IMG/VR virus record: IMGVR_UViG_3300007072_000033
Location: 1-31,070 of that record
Length of the DNA: 31,070 bases
Origin: a virus
Strand: one strand, 5' to 3'
Every line of letters starts with the position of its first letter. Position 1 is the stretch's first letter. This document shows, in pieces, positions 9,261-16,082 of this stretch. Made by a program: the position numbers and the translations under genes. The notes under the pieces are model-generated. The model made no database searches. It was not told the DNA's origin and worked only from the letters and a program-made list of their open reading frames with translations.

Positions 9261-9563
9261 TTGGACGGTGAAATTAATATAGCCCAAAAAGTAGAAAAAA
9301 CACAAGTTTGCCGTGTTTGTGGTGAAATAAAATCTTGTGATGAAATGTATCATTGGCCTTGTAAACATGGTGGAAAATTAAATAGAAATATTGGTACATG
9401 TAAAATTTGTCAAAAGAAAAAAAGAAGAAATTATTATAATAATAACAAAGAACAGATAATTAGCTATAATCATCAAAGATATAAAGATCAAAAAGAAGAA
9501 ATACTAGAAAAACAAAAAGAATATAATAATAAACACAAAGAACAAATAAATAAAAAAAAATAA
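9261..9563 (+). CDS. N-terminal part of a split HNH endonuclease (zinc finger plus basic linker)
   Basis: Starts at TTG 9261 with AGGAG at 9248-9252, a good 8-base spacing. The 100 residues open with a CxxC...CxxC finger (C19, C22 in CRVCGEIKSCDEMY, then CKICQKKKRR), followed by a lysine-rich helix with repeated Y-x-N/K-x-K units. This arrangement is common at the N-terminus of phage HNH endonucleases. The frame ends at TAA 9561-9563, directly after a run of nine A bases (9552-9560). If one A is skipped the frame continues into the HNH part (INKKNKIYRDNNKDKKALMN). The two pieces therefore look like one gene, disrupted, mis-sequenced or joined by slippage. Confidence 0.7.
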   Translation: MDGEINIAQKVEKTQVCRVCGEIKSCDEMYHWPCKHGGKLNRNIGTCKICQKKKRRNYYNNNKEQIISYNHQRYKDQKEEILEKQKEYNNKHKEQINKKK

Positions 9564-9600
9564 AATTTATCGTGATAACAACAAAGATAAAAAAGCTTTA

Positions 9601-10215
9601 ATGAATAAAAAATATCGTGAAGCCAATAAAGAAAAAATTAAAGTAATAAAAAGAAAAGAATATCAAAGAAATAAAGCAAAATACATACAAAAATCAAGAT
9701 TACACCACTATAATCTTAAAAAAGAAGTTCTAAATCATTATGGACATAAATGTGTTTTTTGTGGAAACACTTACTATGAGCACTTAACAATAGATCACAT
9801 ATTAAATGATGGTGCAAAGCATCGAAAACAAATGACTAAAAATTTATATTCAGTAGTAAAAGAACAAGGTTTTCCTTCAAAGTATCAACTATTATGTTGG
9901 AATTGTAATTGTACAAAAAATAGAAATTTTAATAGCAATAATTCCAAAATAAGATTTAAATTGATTGAATTATTAGGTAATAAGTGTACTTGCTGTGGTG
10001 AAACAAAAAAAGAATTTTTATGTATTGATCATATTAATGGTGGTGGAACAAAAATTTATAGAAAATTAGGTTCGTATCAAGTTTATAAAGATTTATTATC
10101 TCGTGGTGCTCCGAAAAATGAGGTACGTGTTCTTTGTTATAATTGTAATAGTGCTAAAGGTCTTCATGGTTATTGTCCACACAAGACCCTTCAAGAAGAT
10201 AAAGAAAAAGGATAA
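9601..10215 (+). CDS. C-terminal part of split HNH endonuclease, two HNH modules
   Basis: 204 residues from ATG 9601, although the frame is open back to 9550 and no ribosome site precedes the ATG, so it is probably not an independent start. After a basic helix there are two similar modules. Module 1 (about 41-107) has C51/C54, D65-H66 and C99/C102. Module 2 (about 119-187) has C129/C132, D143-H144 and C179/C182 in LCYNCNSAKG. Each follows the CxxC...DHI...G...LCxNCN..K layout of small phage HNH nucleases, which bind zinc and nick or cut DNA. The HRK after module 1 is replaced by IYRK in module 2. These are often free-standing homing enzymes. It overlaps no other gene, and the exonuclease gene follows after three bases. 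Confidence 0.78.
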   Translation: MNKKYREANKEKIKVIKRKEYQRNKAKYIQKSRLHHYNLKKEVLNHYGHKCVFCGNTYYEHLTIDHILNDGAKHRKQMTKNLYSVVKEQGFPSKYQLLCWNCNCTKNRNFNSNNSKIRFKLIELLGNKCTCCGETKKEFLCIDHINGGGTKIYRKLGSYQVYKDLLSRGAPKNEVRVLCYNCNSAKGLHGYCPHKTLQEDKEKG

Positions 10216-10218
10216 AAA

Positions 10219-10944
10219 ATGAAAAATGCTGAATTAGTTGTTAAAAAACCATCAATATTATTTTTTGATATTGAGACATCAAATCTCCGCGCAAATGTGG
10301 GGAGGGTATTATGTATCAGTTATGCAATTAACGATGGAAAAATACAAACTTTATCTTTAACTGATAATATGAAGAAATTTAAAACTGATCCAACAAATGA
10401 TAAACAATTAATTGAGCGTTTTTATGAAATTGTATGTAATGTAGATATAATTGTGGGTTGGTATTCTAGGCGTTACGATTATAAATTCTTAAATACCAGA
10501 TGTTTAGCCTATGGATTGCCTCCTATGCCAACAACCATATCTCACATAGATTTGTGGGAACATTGTAGAGCAAATTTTGCTTTAACAAGTAATCGTCTTC
10601 AAACTTTCCAAGAATTTACACACCTAAATGATAGTAAAACACGCTTAGATTTTGATGTTTGGGTTCGTGCTGCTGCTGGACATATTCCAAGTTTACGTTA
10701 CATTGAAAAACATTGTTATCAAGATATTGCAGTTTTACGCCAAGCATATAAGAAAATGTTGCCTTTTATTAAAAATCATCCAACAATGAAAACCATTATT
10801 AATGGACCAAAACCAATTTGTGCTAATTGTGGCTCTGAAAATGTACACCGTAGGGGCAATTACATAACTATAGCAAACCATTTTTATCGTTTTCAATGTC
10901 AAAATTGTGGATCGTGGTTTAAGGGCTCAAAAGTTAAAGAATAA
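10219..10944 (+). CDS. DnaQ/RNase H-like 3'-5' exonuclease with C-terminal zinc ribbon
   Basis: A 241-residue protein. The N-terminal domain shows exonuclease motif I, D17-x-E19 in ILFFDIETSNL. Motif II has D87 in IVGWYSRRYDYKFL, and motif III has D169 in HCYQDIAVLRQAY. At the position where this family usually has tyrosine (four residues before D169) there is H165, with Y167 nearby. After a short linker, a four-cysteine zinc ribbon (C201/C204 and C227/C230) ends the protein, a fusion seen in phage exonucleases of this kind. The likely role is proofreading or DNA/RNA trimming during phage replication. It lies directly before the flap nuclease gene (five-base gap). No DNA polymerase domain is attached and none is seen in the window. 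Confidence 0.82.
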   Translation: MKNAELVVKKPSILFFDIETSNLRANVGRVLCISYAINDGKIQTLSLTDNMKKFKTDPTNDKQLIERFYEIVCNVDIIVGWYSRRYDYKFLNTRCLAYGLPPMPTTISHIDLWEHCRANFALTSNRLQTFQEFTHLNDSKTRLDFDVWVRAAAGHIPSLRYIEKHCYQDIAVLRQAYKKMLPFIKNHPTMKTIINGPKPICANCGSENVHRRGNYITIANHFYRFQCQNCGSWFKGSKVKE

Positions 10945-10949
10945 TTATA

Positions 10950-11903
10950 ATGACACTTATTGTAGTAGATGGTAATAATCTTCTACATAGAATGATGAAC
11001 GTTCCTGAGTTTGGCCTGATGCACTATAATAATGTGCCTACTGGTGGCATGTTTGGCACGTTAAATGCCCTAAAAAACATAGTTCAAAGTGTTCCCCAAC
11101 AACAAGTTAAAGTCATCGTTGTTTGGGATGGTAAACGTAGTCAAAGACGTTTATCTGTATTTCCTGAATACAAGCAAAATCGTAACAAACTTCACGATGA
11201 AGATTTTGCTGAATACATGGTTCGTTTCAATGTTCAACAGAAAATTCTACGAGAACAGTTATTACCTGCACTCGGTATTTGTTCCATAACAAATATTGAT
11301 CGTGAAGGTGATGATATGGTTTTTCTAATTTGTAGCCTCTACAGACAAGACAATAATATCTTTGTAATATCTGAGGACAAAGATTTATTGCAATTAATAG
11401 CACATTTTCCAACTGTTACAGTCTACCGTCCAATTGCCAAACAAACTGTAAATGCCAGAAATTTTGAAGATCAATTTTTTGTAAAACCTAATCAATATCT
11501 AATTTACAAGGCTTTAAAGGGAGATAAATCTGATAACATTCCCGGTATCCCCTTGATTGGTCCCAAAACAGCCGAACGAGTATTAAAAGAATCGCAACCA
11601 CGCGACTTTAATGAGTTTTTCGTATGGGTTAAGGCCCAATATGAAAAAGAGGTCTTAAAACACAAGGAAACGCGAATTGCGGGGATTTATAAAAATTGGG
11701 GTATCTTCAGCCGTAACTTAGAGCTAGTTGATTTGTCACGTGAAGAATTCACTAACCATGAACAAGTTGAAATTTCTAAGGCAATAGATGCACACAAAGT
11801 GCAATATTATGAAGATTATTTTATGCAACTTTGCCAAACATACGGATTTGAGCAATTTATTCGTGAAAAAGAAATTTGGAAGATTGTTTTTAATGTTCAA
11901 TAA
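10950..11903 (+). CDS. 5'-3' exonuclease / flap endonuclease (FEN family)
   Basis: 317 residues with the full acidic set of bacterial and T5-like 5' nucleases: D7 (IVVDGNNLLHR), D60 (VVWDGKRS), D117/E119/D121/D122 (IDREGDD), D143/D145 (SEDKDLLQL) and D192/D195 (GDKSDNIPGI). The last motif leads into a helix-hairpin-helix (GIPLIGPKTAERVL) that holds the duplex. The family removes RNA primers and cuts flaps, using two metal ions. Length fits a free-standing phage enzyme. The start ATG 10950 has only a weak ribosome site, so translation may be coupled to the exonuclease gene just upstream. It is the last gene before the 244-base repeat-rich gap. Confidence 0.93.
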   Translation: MTLIVVDGNNLLHRMMNVPEFGLMHYNNVPTGGMFGTLNALKNIVQSVPQQQVKVIVVWDGKRSQRRLSVFPEYKQNRNKLHDEDFAEYMVRFNVQQKILREQLLPALGICSITNIDREGDDMVFLICSLYRQDNNIFVISEDKDLLQLIAHFPTVTVYRPIAKQTVNARNFEDQFFVKPNQYLIYKALKGDKSDNIPGIPLIGPKTAERVLKESQPRDFNEFFVWVKAQYEKEVLKHKETRIAGIYKNWGIFSRNLELVDLSREEFTNHEQVEISKAIDAHKVQYYEDYFMQLCQTYGFEQFIREKEIWKIVFNVQ

Positions 11904-11929
11904 TATTATTATGTTTTATTTTGCAACAC

Positions 11930-12046
11930 AGGTAAACGTTCTAAGGGGTAAAGTTAATATATAAATCCTTTTGTTACAGAATTAACAGGTAACAGGTAAC
12001 AAATGTATAGGTCTAGACAGTCTAATATCTAATTGAACGTTTACCT
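11930..12046. repeat. Long-range inverted repeat with nested inverted repeat
   Basis: AGGTAAACGTTC at 11930-11941 is the exact reverse complement of GAACGTTTACCT at 12035-12046 (12 of 12 bases). Inside it, TTTGTTAC at 11970-11977 pairs with GTAACAAA at 11996-12003 (8 of 8). The centre carries overlapping ACAGGTAA direct repeats. It could be a pair of protein-binding sites or a large cruciform/RNA structure. Confidence 0.7.
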
Positions 12047-12101
12047 CACATGGTGCATGTGACACTACATATGGTATGGGAAAATTGAACACAGAAATTT
12101 C

Positions 12102-12129
12102 TTGACAAACTGACTTTCAACAGTACAAT
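12102..12129 (+). promoter_or_regulatory. Sigma-70-type promoter P3
   Basis: TTGACA at 12102-12107 and TACAAT at 12124-12129, spacer 16. The sequence CTTGACAAACTGA is shared with promoter P4. The AAGGAG site at 12135-12140 and ATG 12148 follow, giving a very short leader. Confidence 0.8.
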
Positions 12130-12147
12130 GACAGAAGGAGATTTGTA

Positions 12148-12330
12148 ATGAATTTTACGTTGACACGAATTTCGCCTATGGGATATAAGGTGACTAAGGG
12201 ATCAATTGAAGCATTTGTCAGTTATGATTCAGCTACGGATACAGTTAAAGTGTTATCTGGTAAGTTATTTGAGAGTGAGTTAGCTACGGTCAAGGACGAA
12301 ATTAAGCGAAGAATCAGATTGGGATTTTAA
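12148..12330 (+). CDS. Small unknown protein, 60 residues
   Basis: Starts at ATG 12148 behind a strong AAGGAG site and promoter P3. The product MNFTLTRISPMGYKVTKGSI and onward looks like a small beta-rich domain with a C-terminal basic helix (DEIKRRIRLGF). I do not recognise it. The frame stays open after its TAA for 24 more codons to 12403-12405, giving protein-like sequence (NEWAKERDVAPNGTCDYFEK), possibly a relic of a longer gene. First gene of the primase cluster. Confidence 0.72.
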   Translation: MNFTLTRISPMGYKVTKGSIEAFVSYDSATDTVKVLSGKLFESELATVKDEIKRRIRLGF

Positions 12331-12401
12331 AATGAATGGGCAAAAGAACGTGATGTAGCTCCAAATGGAACTTGTGATTATTTTGAAAAAGGAGAACAAG
12401 A

Positions 12402-12593
12402 ATGAGTTATGAAACTACAGACTTTTCGTTTCGACTTAGGACTCTTTTTGAACAGCTACGCCTTGATGGAAAAAGCCGTGGTGGTGATATTCGATTAAGT
12501 TTAGAACAGCAAGAAGCAATTATTAAAGAGATTCAAAAAATTGAAGAGTCTCGTGATTATTATTGGGAAGAGAGTATGGGAGAGGATATTTAA
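12402..12593 (+). CDS. Small unknown helical protein, 63 residues
   Basis: ATG 12402 follows a good AAAGGAG site. The sequence is acidic and helical, with RLRTLFEQLRLDGKSRGGD, then a long helix LSLEQQEAIIKEIQKIEES and an aromatic/acidic tail (RDYYWEESMGEDI). No family is recognised. It ends seven bases before the primase-like gene, whose ribosome site (GGGAGAGGA) lies in its last codons, so the two are probably translated together. Confidence 0.7.
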   Translation: MSYETTDFSFRLRTLFEQLRLDGKSRGGDIRLSLEQQEAIIKEIQKIEESRDYYWEESMGEDI

Positions 12594-12600
12594 ATTTATT

Positions 12601-13809
12601 ATGCTTGAAGAGCAAAGTAAGAATCCATTCTTTACTGATTTGGATTATCAAGATTATTGTTTAAATGTTTTCAAGGATGAATACTCTTCTTGGAGCAATC
12701 TATCTATTTTGAGCAGAGAAGGTAATTGGTATACTTTTAAGAAGTTTAAGTATAGTATTCAGTCTGCACTTAGTAATTACATGAGTCGGTGTGAAGTTTT
12801 TGCCGCTTCTCCCGCTAGTTGTGGAACTACGCACATGGCGTGGTTCGATCTTGATTCACATTGTGATGATGTTGATAAACAAAAAGAAGCACTGCATATT
12901 ACAAAGATGATTTATCAGTACCTTACTCTTAATAACGTTTACCCAGAATTTGTCCAGTCTTCAACTGTTGGCAATTATCATTTGAGAATTCGTTTTGCAG
13001 AAGCACAGAGTAATGATTTTCTAACAGTCATTCAGAAAGGTATTTTGAGAGTATTGGAATTACCACGAAGCATTGAGTTTGGTCCTAAGAATCGTAGGCA
13101 GATACGACCTTGGTTTGTGGGCAATCATTTTAAGCCAGCAGGTAGAATTTTGCATAAAGGTGAACTTTGTAAGAATATTAAGTGTCTGTCTCATTTATTT
13201 AAAGTTGGTGATGAAATTAAAAATGAACATTTTTGTGAAAATGAGAGTGATTTTAAGATTGACAAGTACATACCCGATGGTTTATATTTGAAACGCAATT
13301 GTGCATTAATGCACCTTGTAGAAGATTGTGTTCGGTTTGGTTATTCCAAAGAACGAATTTTGGATCATGCCAAAGAGATTTATGCACGTGGTGTGGTGAA
13401 AGATTCTTTGGACAAGCATCTGTTAAGTTTTGAAGCAATGTATAATTATTATCATAGTCGATTTGGTTTTTGGGACACGTTTTGGAAAGTATATCCCAAA
13501 GGCAAGACTGTTGTAGAATTGTTAAATGACATGAGAAAGTATGCAAAGCAACACAACCTGACAGATTTTCCTTTGTCTGCTCGTGTTGTGGCTAAATATC
13601 AAGGAGTTTCAGTTAGAACTGCTTGGAAGCGATTAAAGGCATTAGAAACATATAATACTAATTGGACACAATTAGGTTCTTTGCCTTGTACTTCTGCTAC
13701 TATTACCGCTTCATTGCCAACTGCTGTATCTAACATTACTTTAAGTTTTGAACCACTTGTGGCAAAACGTGGAAATCGTTTTAGATCAACGAGATATAAT
13801 GTTTTTTGA
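12601..13809 (+). CDS. Primase-like protein of the archaeo-eukaryotic primase (AEP) superfamily
   Basis: I start it at ATG 12601. An upstream in-frame TTG at 12541 would overlap the preceding gene and lacks a ribosome site. The 402-residue protein shows AEP-type motifs in order: a D-x-D metal pair, D83/D85 in AWFDLDSH, then a helix. The second motif is S120-S-x-x-G-N-Y-H127-L-R (the sxH motif), and a third basic segment is EFGPKNRRQIRPW at about 159-171. A helix-turn-helix-like stretch at about 318-347 (LSARVVAKYQGVSVRTAWKR) follows a long helical linker. AEP enzymes make RNA or DNA primers and some are primase-polymerases. The assignment is from motif order only. A plasmid-type Rep protein of the same superfamily is an alternative. 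It lies in the replication region next to a possible origin. Confidence 0.62.
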   Translation: MLEEQSKNPFFTDLDYQDYCLNVFKDEYSSWSNLSILSREGNWYTFKKFKYSIQSALSNYMSRCEVFAASPASCGTTHMAWFDLDSHCDDVDKQKEALHITKMIYQYLTLNNVYPEFVQSSTVGNYHLRIRFAEAQSNDFLTVIQKGILRVLELPRSIEFGPKNRRQIRPWFVGNHFKPAGRILHKGELCKNIKCLSHLFKVGDEIKNEHFCENESDFKIDKYIPDGLYLKRNCALMHLVEDCVRFGYSKERILDHAKEIYARGVVKDSLDKHLLSFEAMYNYYHSRFGFWDTFWKVYPKGKTVVELLNDMRKYAKQHNLTDFPLSARVVAKYQGVSVRTAWKRLKALETYNTNWTQLGSLPCTSATITASLPTAVSNITLSFEPLVAKRGNRFRSTRYNVF

Positions 13810-13818
13810 TTTTTTCAC

Positions 13819-13846
13819 TTGACAAACTGAGTTGAATCATTACAAT
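13819..13846 (+). promoter_or_regulatory. Sigma-70-type promoter P4
   Basis: TTGACA at 13819-13824, TACAAT at 13841-13846, spacer 16. It sits in the 72-base gap before the DUF932-like gene, and its predicted start near 13853 rules out the ATG at 13852 as the working start codon. Confidence 0.82.
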
Positions 13847-13881
13847 ATACTATGGGTAAGTATAGACCAAAGGAGAGTCAA

Positions 13882-14979
13882 ATGTCAGATCAGGTAGAAG
13901 AAAAGAAGGAAGAGGCTGTTGTAAATACTGTTGACTTCATTACTAATGAAGCAGATACAACGTTTAAGACTTTGGAAGAGTGTTCCGAATTCTTAGCTTC
14001 ACAGCAACGTCAGACGCATCTTGTTGATAGGTCACAGTTTACAGACATTAAGTTAGGTAAGTCAAAGGAAAATAAAGTAACTATTGATTTTGGTCAAGGT
14101 GAAATTCCTTTGAATCGTACAGGGTTCAGCCGTATTTGTAAAATTACTAAGAGTCCTGAAAATTACTTAGCATCGTTACCACTTGAAAACATTCGTAAGG
14201 ATGTTGTGGCACGATTGCTGAATGACTCTAAAGTTAAACAGTTGAACTTTATTATCAAGAATGGACAGGTTACAGGTGTTGCTACAAAAGAGAATACTTT
14301 AAGTTCTCAAGAGTTTTTAAATCATGCATTTCAGACCAACCACAAGATTTTCAGAGGCATCGGTGTAGCTAATGAACGTCTTGTAGTTGACTTTACTACA
14401 AATGATGAACATTCACCACTTCCGAATGACGTGTTTGGATTTGGTGTTTCATGCATCCATGATGATTCCTCTGGTAATTTCCCAACTCTTTCACCTTATT
14501 CCTATCGTCTTGTTTGTGCCAATGGTGCTGTCCACATGAAGACATTGGGCAGTATTCGATTTGGTGCACGAATGAGTGCTGATAAGGTTTTTGAGGTTAT
14601 GCAGCAACGATTCGTGGAATTACCAAATCAACTTTCAACCAAATACCATGATGTTCTCCAAACGATGAATACAACTGTTATTTCTCCTGAAGAAAAGCAG
14701 TTTATTCGATCGTTCCTTGAAGATGAATTTTCATGGTCCGATAGTATTGATGGTTCAACTCAATTTGATGAGGCAATTACAAATAAGGAGAGTGCTAATT
14801 ATTATGATTTATTGAATGTTATTACCAGTTATGCAAACCAGTTAGACATTCGTACTCGTCGTGAAATTCAAATGTTGGCAGGACGTATGTTTGATTATTT
14901 TGACCATAGTTCCAGTGAGTTATTTAAAGGCTATTCAGAATTTAAGCGAATGAAGACGTTAGAGTTGGCATCGAAGTAA
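13882..14979 (+). CDS. DUF932-like phage/plasmid protein
   Basis: Start placed at ATG 13882 (MSDQVEEKKEEAVV), which has AAGGAG at 13869-13874. The in-frame ATG at 13852 lies at the predicted transcription start. The 365-residue product has an acidic N-terminus, then a segment RTGFSRICKITKSPENYLAS and, near residues 205-225, YSYRLVCANGAVHMKTLGSI. This resembles the C-x-NG core of DUF932 proteins, which are widespread in phages and plasmids and have no settled function. It ends with a helical region (YDVLLNVITSYANQLD-like). It follows its own promoter and may be made in quantity. No catalytic motif is evident. Confidence 0.58.
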   Translation: MSDQVEEKKEEAVVNTVDFITNEADTTFKTLEECSEFLASQQRQTHLVDRSQFTDIKLGKSKENKVTIDFGQGEIPLNRTGFSRICKITKSPENYLASLPLENIRKDVVARLLNDSKVKQLNFIIKNGQVTGVATKENTLSSQEFLNHAFQTNHKIFRGIGVANERLVVDFTTNDEHSPLPNDVFGFGVSCIHDDSSGNFPTLSPYSYRLVCANGAVHMKTLGSIRFGARMSADKVFEVMQQRFVELPNQLSTKYHDVLQTMNTTVISPEEKQFIRSFLEDEFSWSDSIDGSTQFDEAITNKESANYYDLLNVITSYANQLDIRTRREIQMLAGRMFDYFDHSSSELFKGYSEFKRMKTLELASK

Positions 14980-15003
14980 TTTAATAGAAAGAGGAATCAG
15001 GTT

Positions 15004-15555
15004 ATGGCAGAGAATGAGTTGGTTGTGGTTGTGGCAGATGTTCAGAATCTTTATCATGCAGCAAAGACATTCGGGGGAGGGAAAAAAGTAAATTATAAGC
15101 TGTTGATGCAAAAGATTTTGAATGGTCGTAAAGGTGGTATTTGTAAGGCGTATGCAGCACACAAGGATTATAAAGATTCCAAACGTTTTTATAATTCTTT
15201 ACGTGCAGCAGGCTTTGAAGTCGTTAGTAAGCGGATTATTACAAAGGTAGAGAATGGACGAAAACGACTCGTGCCACGCTATTTTGAAGTTGAACTTGCT
15301 ACTGATGTTATGGATGCTGCTATTAGTGATGAAAATGTAAAGACTGTTGTTCTTTGTACGGGTAACGGTTCTTACTCTTATCTCCTTGAACGTCTTAAGG
15401 AGTTAGGAGTTAACGTAGAGGTTTGGTGTTTTGATAAAGCAACAGCAGAAAGTCTGAAAGAACGAAGTACGTTCCATGAAATTCCTGCTGAATGTTTAAT
15501 GTCTGCACAAGAAGCAGAAAAGGTTGAAGAAAATGCCAGTTCCACAGGCACCTAG
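15004..15555 (+). CDS. NYN-domain (LabA/PIN-like) protein with degenerate active site
   Basis: 183 residues from ATG 15004, behind a GAGGAA site. The Rossmann-like NYN pattern is visible: VVVVADVQNLYHA with D12 and N15, FEVELATDVMDAAI with E95 and D101, and a later strand TVVLCTGNGSYSYLLERLKE followed by LGVNVEVWCF. NYN proteins are metal-dependent ribonucleases related to PIN domains. Here the usual SGDGDF-type motif reads TGNGSY, so both aspartates are replaced (N121, S123), and the usual D of the middle motif is E95. It may bind RNA without cutting, or cut by a modified site. It ends with an acidic tail overlapping the next gene by 23 bases. Confidence 0.72.
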   Translation: MAENELVVVVADVQNLYHAAKTFGGGKKVNYKLLMQKILNGRKGGICKAYAAHKDYKDSKRFYNSLRAAGFEVVSKRIITKVENGRKRLVPRYFEVELATDVMDAAISDENVKTVVLCTGNGSYSYLLERLKELGVNVEVWCFDKATAESLKERSTFHEIPAECLMSAQEAEKVEENASSTGT

Positions 15556-15919
15556 TGAAAAAGGTAATAATATCAATAATCAGGTAGACCGGCTTAAAAA
15601 GTCCGTTCTACCTGATGGTATTTCTACTGATTTTAAGAAGGGTTTTATTTCTATTGCTGTTGATTTTCCAAGTCAAGAGCAGTTACAGAAGACTTTACAA
15701 GTGACCAAATATGATCAGTTAATGCAGATTATCGTCCAGTTCCTATCAGAAATGATCTTTTCAATGGCACCACAGGATATTGATGTTACTGGTCAAACGG
15801 GGTTTGATCCTAAAAAACCTATTCTTTTGAAAAAGGTATCATTTCCAGTTATTCCGTATGATGGGGTTGAAAGTGGCAAAGCACTGAAAATCAATGCTTG
15901 GTTTGCACAAGGAGTTTAA
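15533..15919 (+). CDS. Unknown 128-residue protein
   Basis: ATG 15533 is preferred over TTG 15524. It overlaps the end of the NYN gene by 23 bases, suggesting translational coupling. The product starts MPVPQAPSEKGNNINNQVDR and has a likely alpha/beta domain (GFISIAVDFPSQEQLQKTLQ, then a helix LMQIIVQFLSEMIFSM) and a C-terminal strand-rich part ending INAWFAQGV. I do not recognise it. The AAGGAG site for the next gene lies within its last codons. Confidence 0.7.
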   Translation: MPVPQAPSEKGNNINNQVDRLKKSVLPDGISTDFKKGFISIAVDFPSQEQLQKTLQVTKYDQLMQIIVQFLSEMIFSMAPQDIDVTGQTGFDPKKPILLKKVSFPVIPYDGVESGKALKINAWFAQGV

Positions 15920-15920
15920 C

Positions 15921-16082
15921 ATGGAAAAATTTTGGATGTGGTTAGCATGGAAATTACCAAAACCTTTAGTATATTGGTGCGTTGCTCGTGCTGGTGCTTA
16001 TGCTACTCAAGGTAAGTGGGGAAATACTGAAGTACCAAAACTTACTGTCATAGACACATTAGAACGTTGGAGTCAAAAATAA
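15921..16082 (+). CDS. Small conserved-type phage protein, 53 residues
   Basis: ATG 15921 follows AAGGAG at 15909-15914, one base after the previous stop. An ATG at 15894 in the same frame would overlap the upstream gene without a better site. The product MEKFWMWLAWKLPKPLVYWC and onward resembles small phage proteins of the pattern W-L-A-x-x-LP-x-x-LVYW...A..ATQG...VP.LT. These are often annotated only as hypothetical. The N-terminal half is aromatic and amphipathic and may touch a membrane. It ends in TAATG with the next gene. Confidence 0.7.
   Translation: MEKFWMWLAWKLPKPLVYWCVARAGAYATQGKWGNTEVPKLTVIDTLERWSQK

Larger units (their letters stand above)
11904..12147 (+). other. Repeat-rich intergenic region, possible origin or control region
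   Basis: No convincing gene lies here. It contains a 12-base perfect palindrome over the upstream stop (11899-11910), and three direct copies of ACAGGTAA at 11928-11935, 11985-11992 and 11992-11999. It also has long inverted repeats, a GTCTAGAC palindrome at 12011-12018, and CACATG/CATGTG arms at 12047-12061. It is AT-rich, sits between the flap nuclease and the primase-like gene cluster, and ends with promoter P3. An origin of replication or a multi-site operator would both fit. Confidence 0.5.

Noticed and set aside
11911-11964. 17-residue open frame in the repeat-rich gap
   Set aside because: No ribosome site and the repeat structure explains the sequence better.
4764-12330. Recoded stop codons (alternative genetic code) to explain the in-frame TAA at 4764 and 12328
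   Set aside because: TAA, TAG and TGA all end genes cleanly elsewhere (for example TAG at 19643-19645, TGA at 13807-13809, TAA at many gene ends with TAATG overlaps).
13852-13881. Upstream ATG 13852 as start of the DUF932-like gene
   Set aside because: It lies at the predicted transcription start of P4, whereas ATG 13882 has a proper AAGGAG site.
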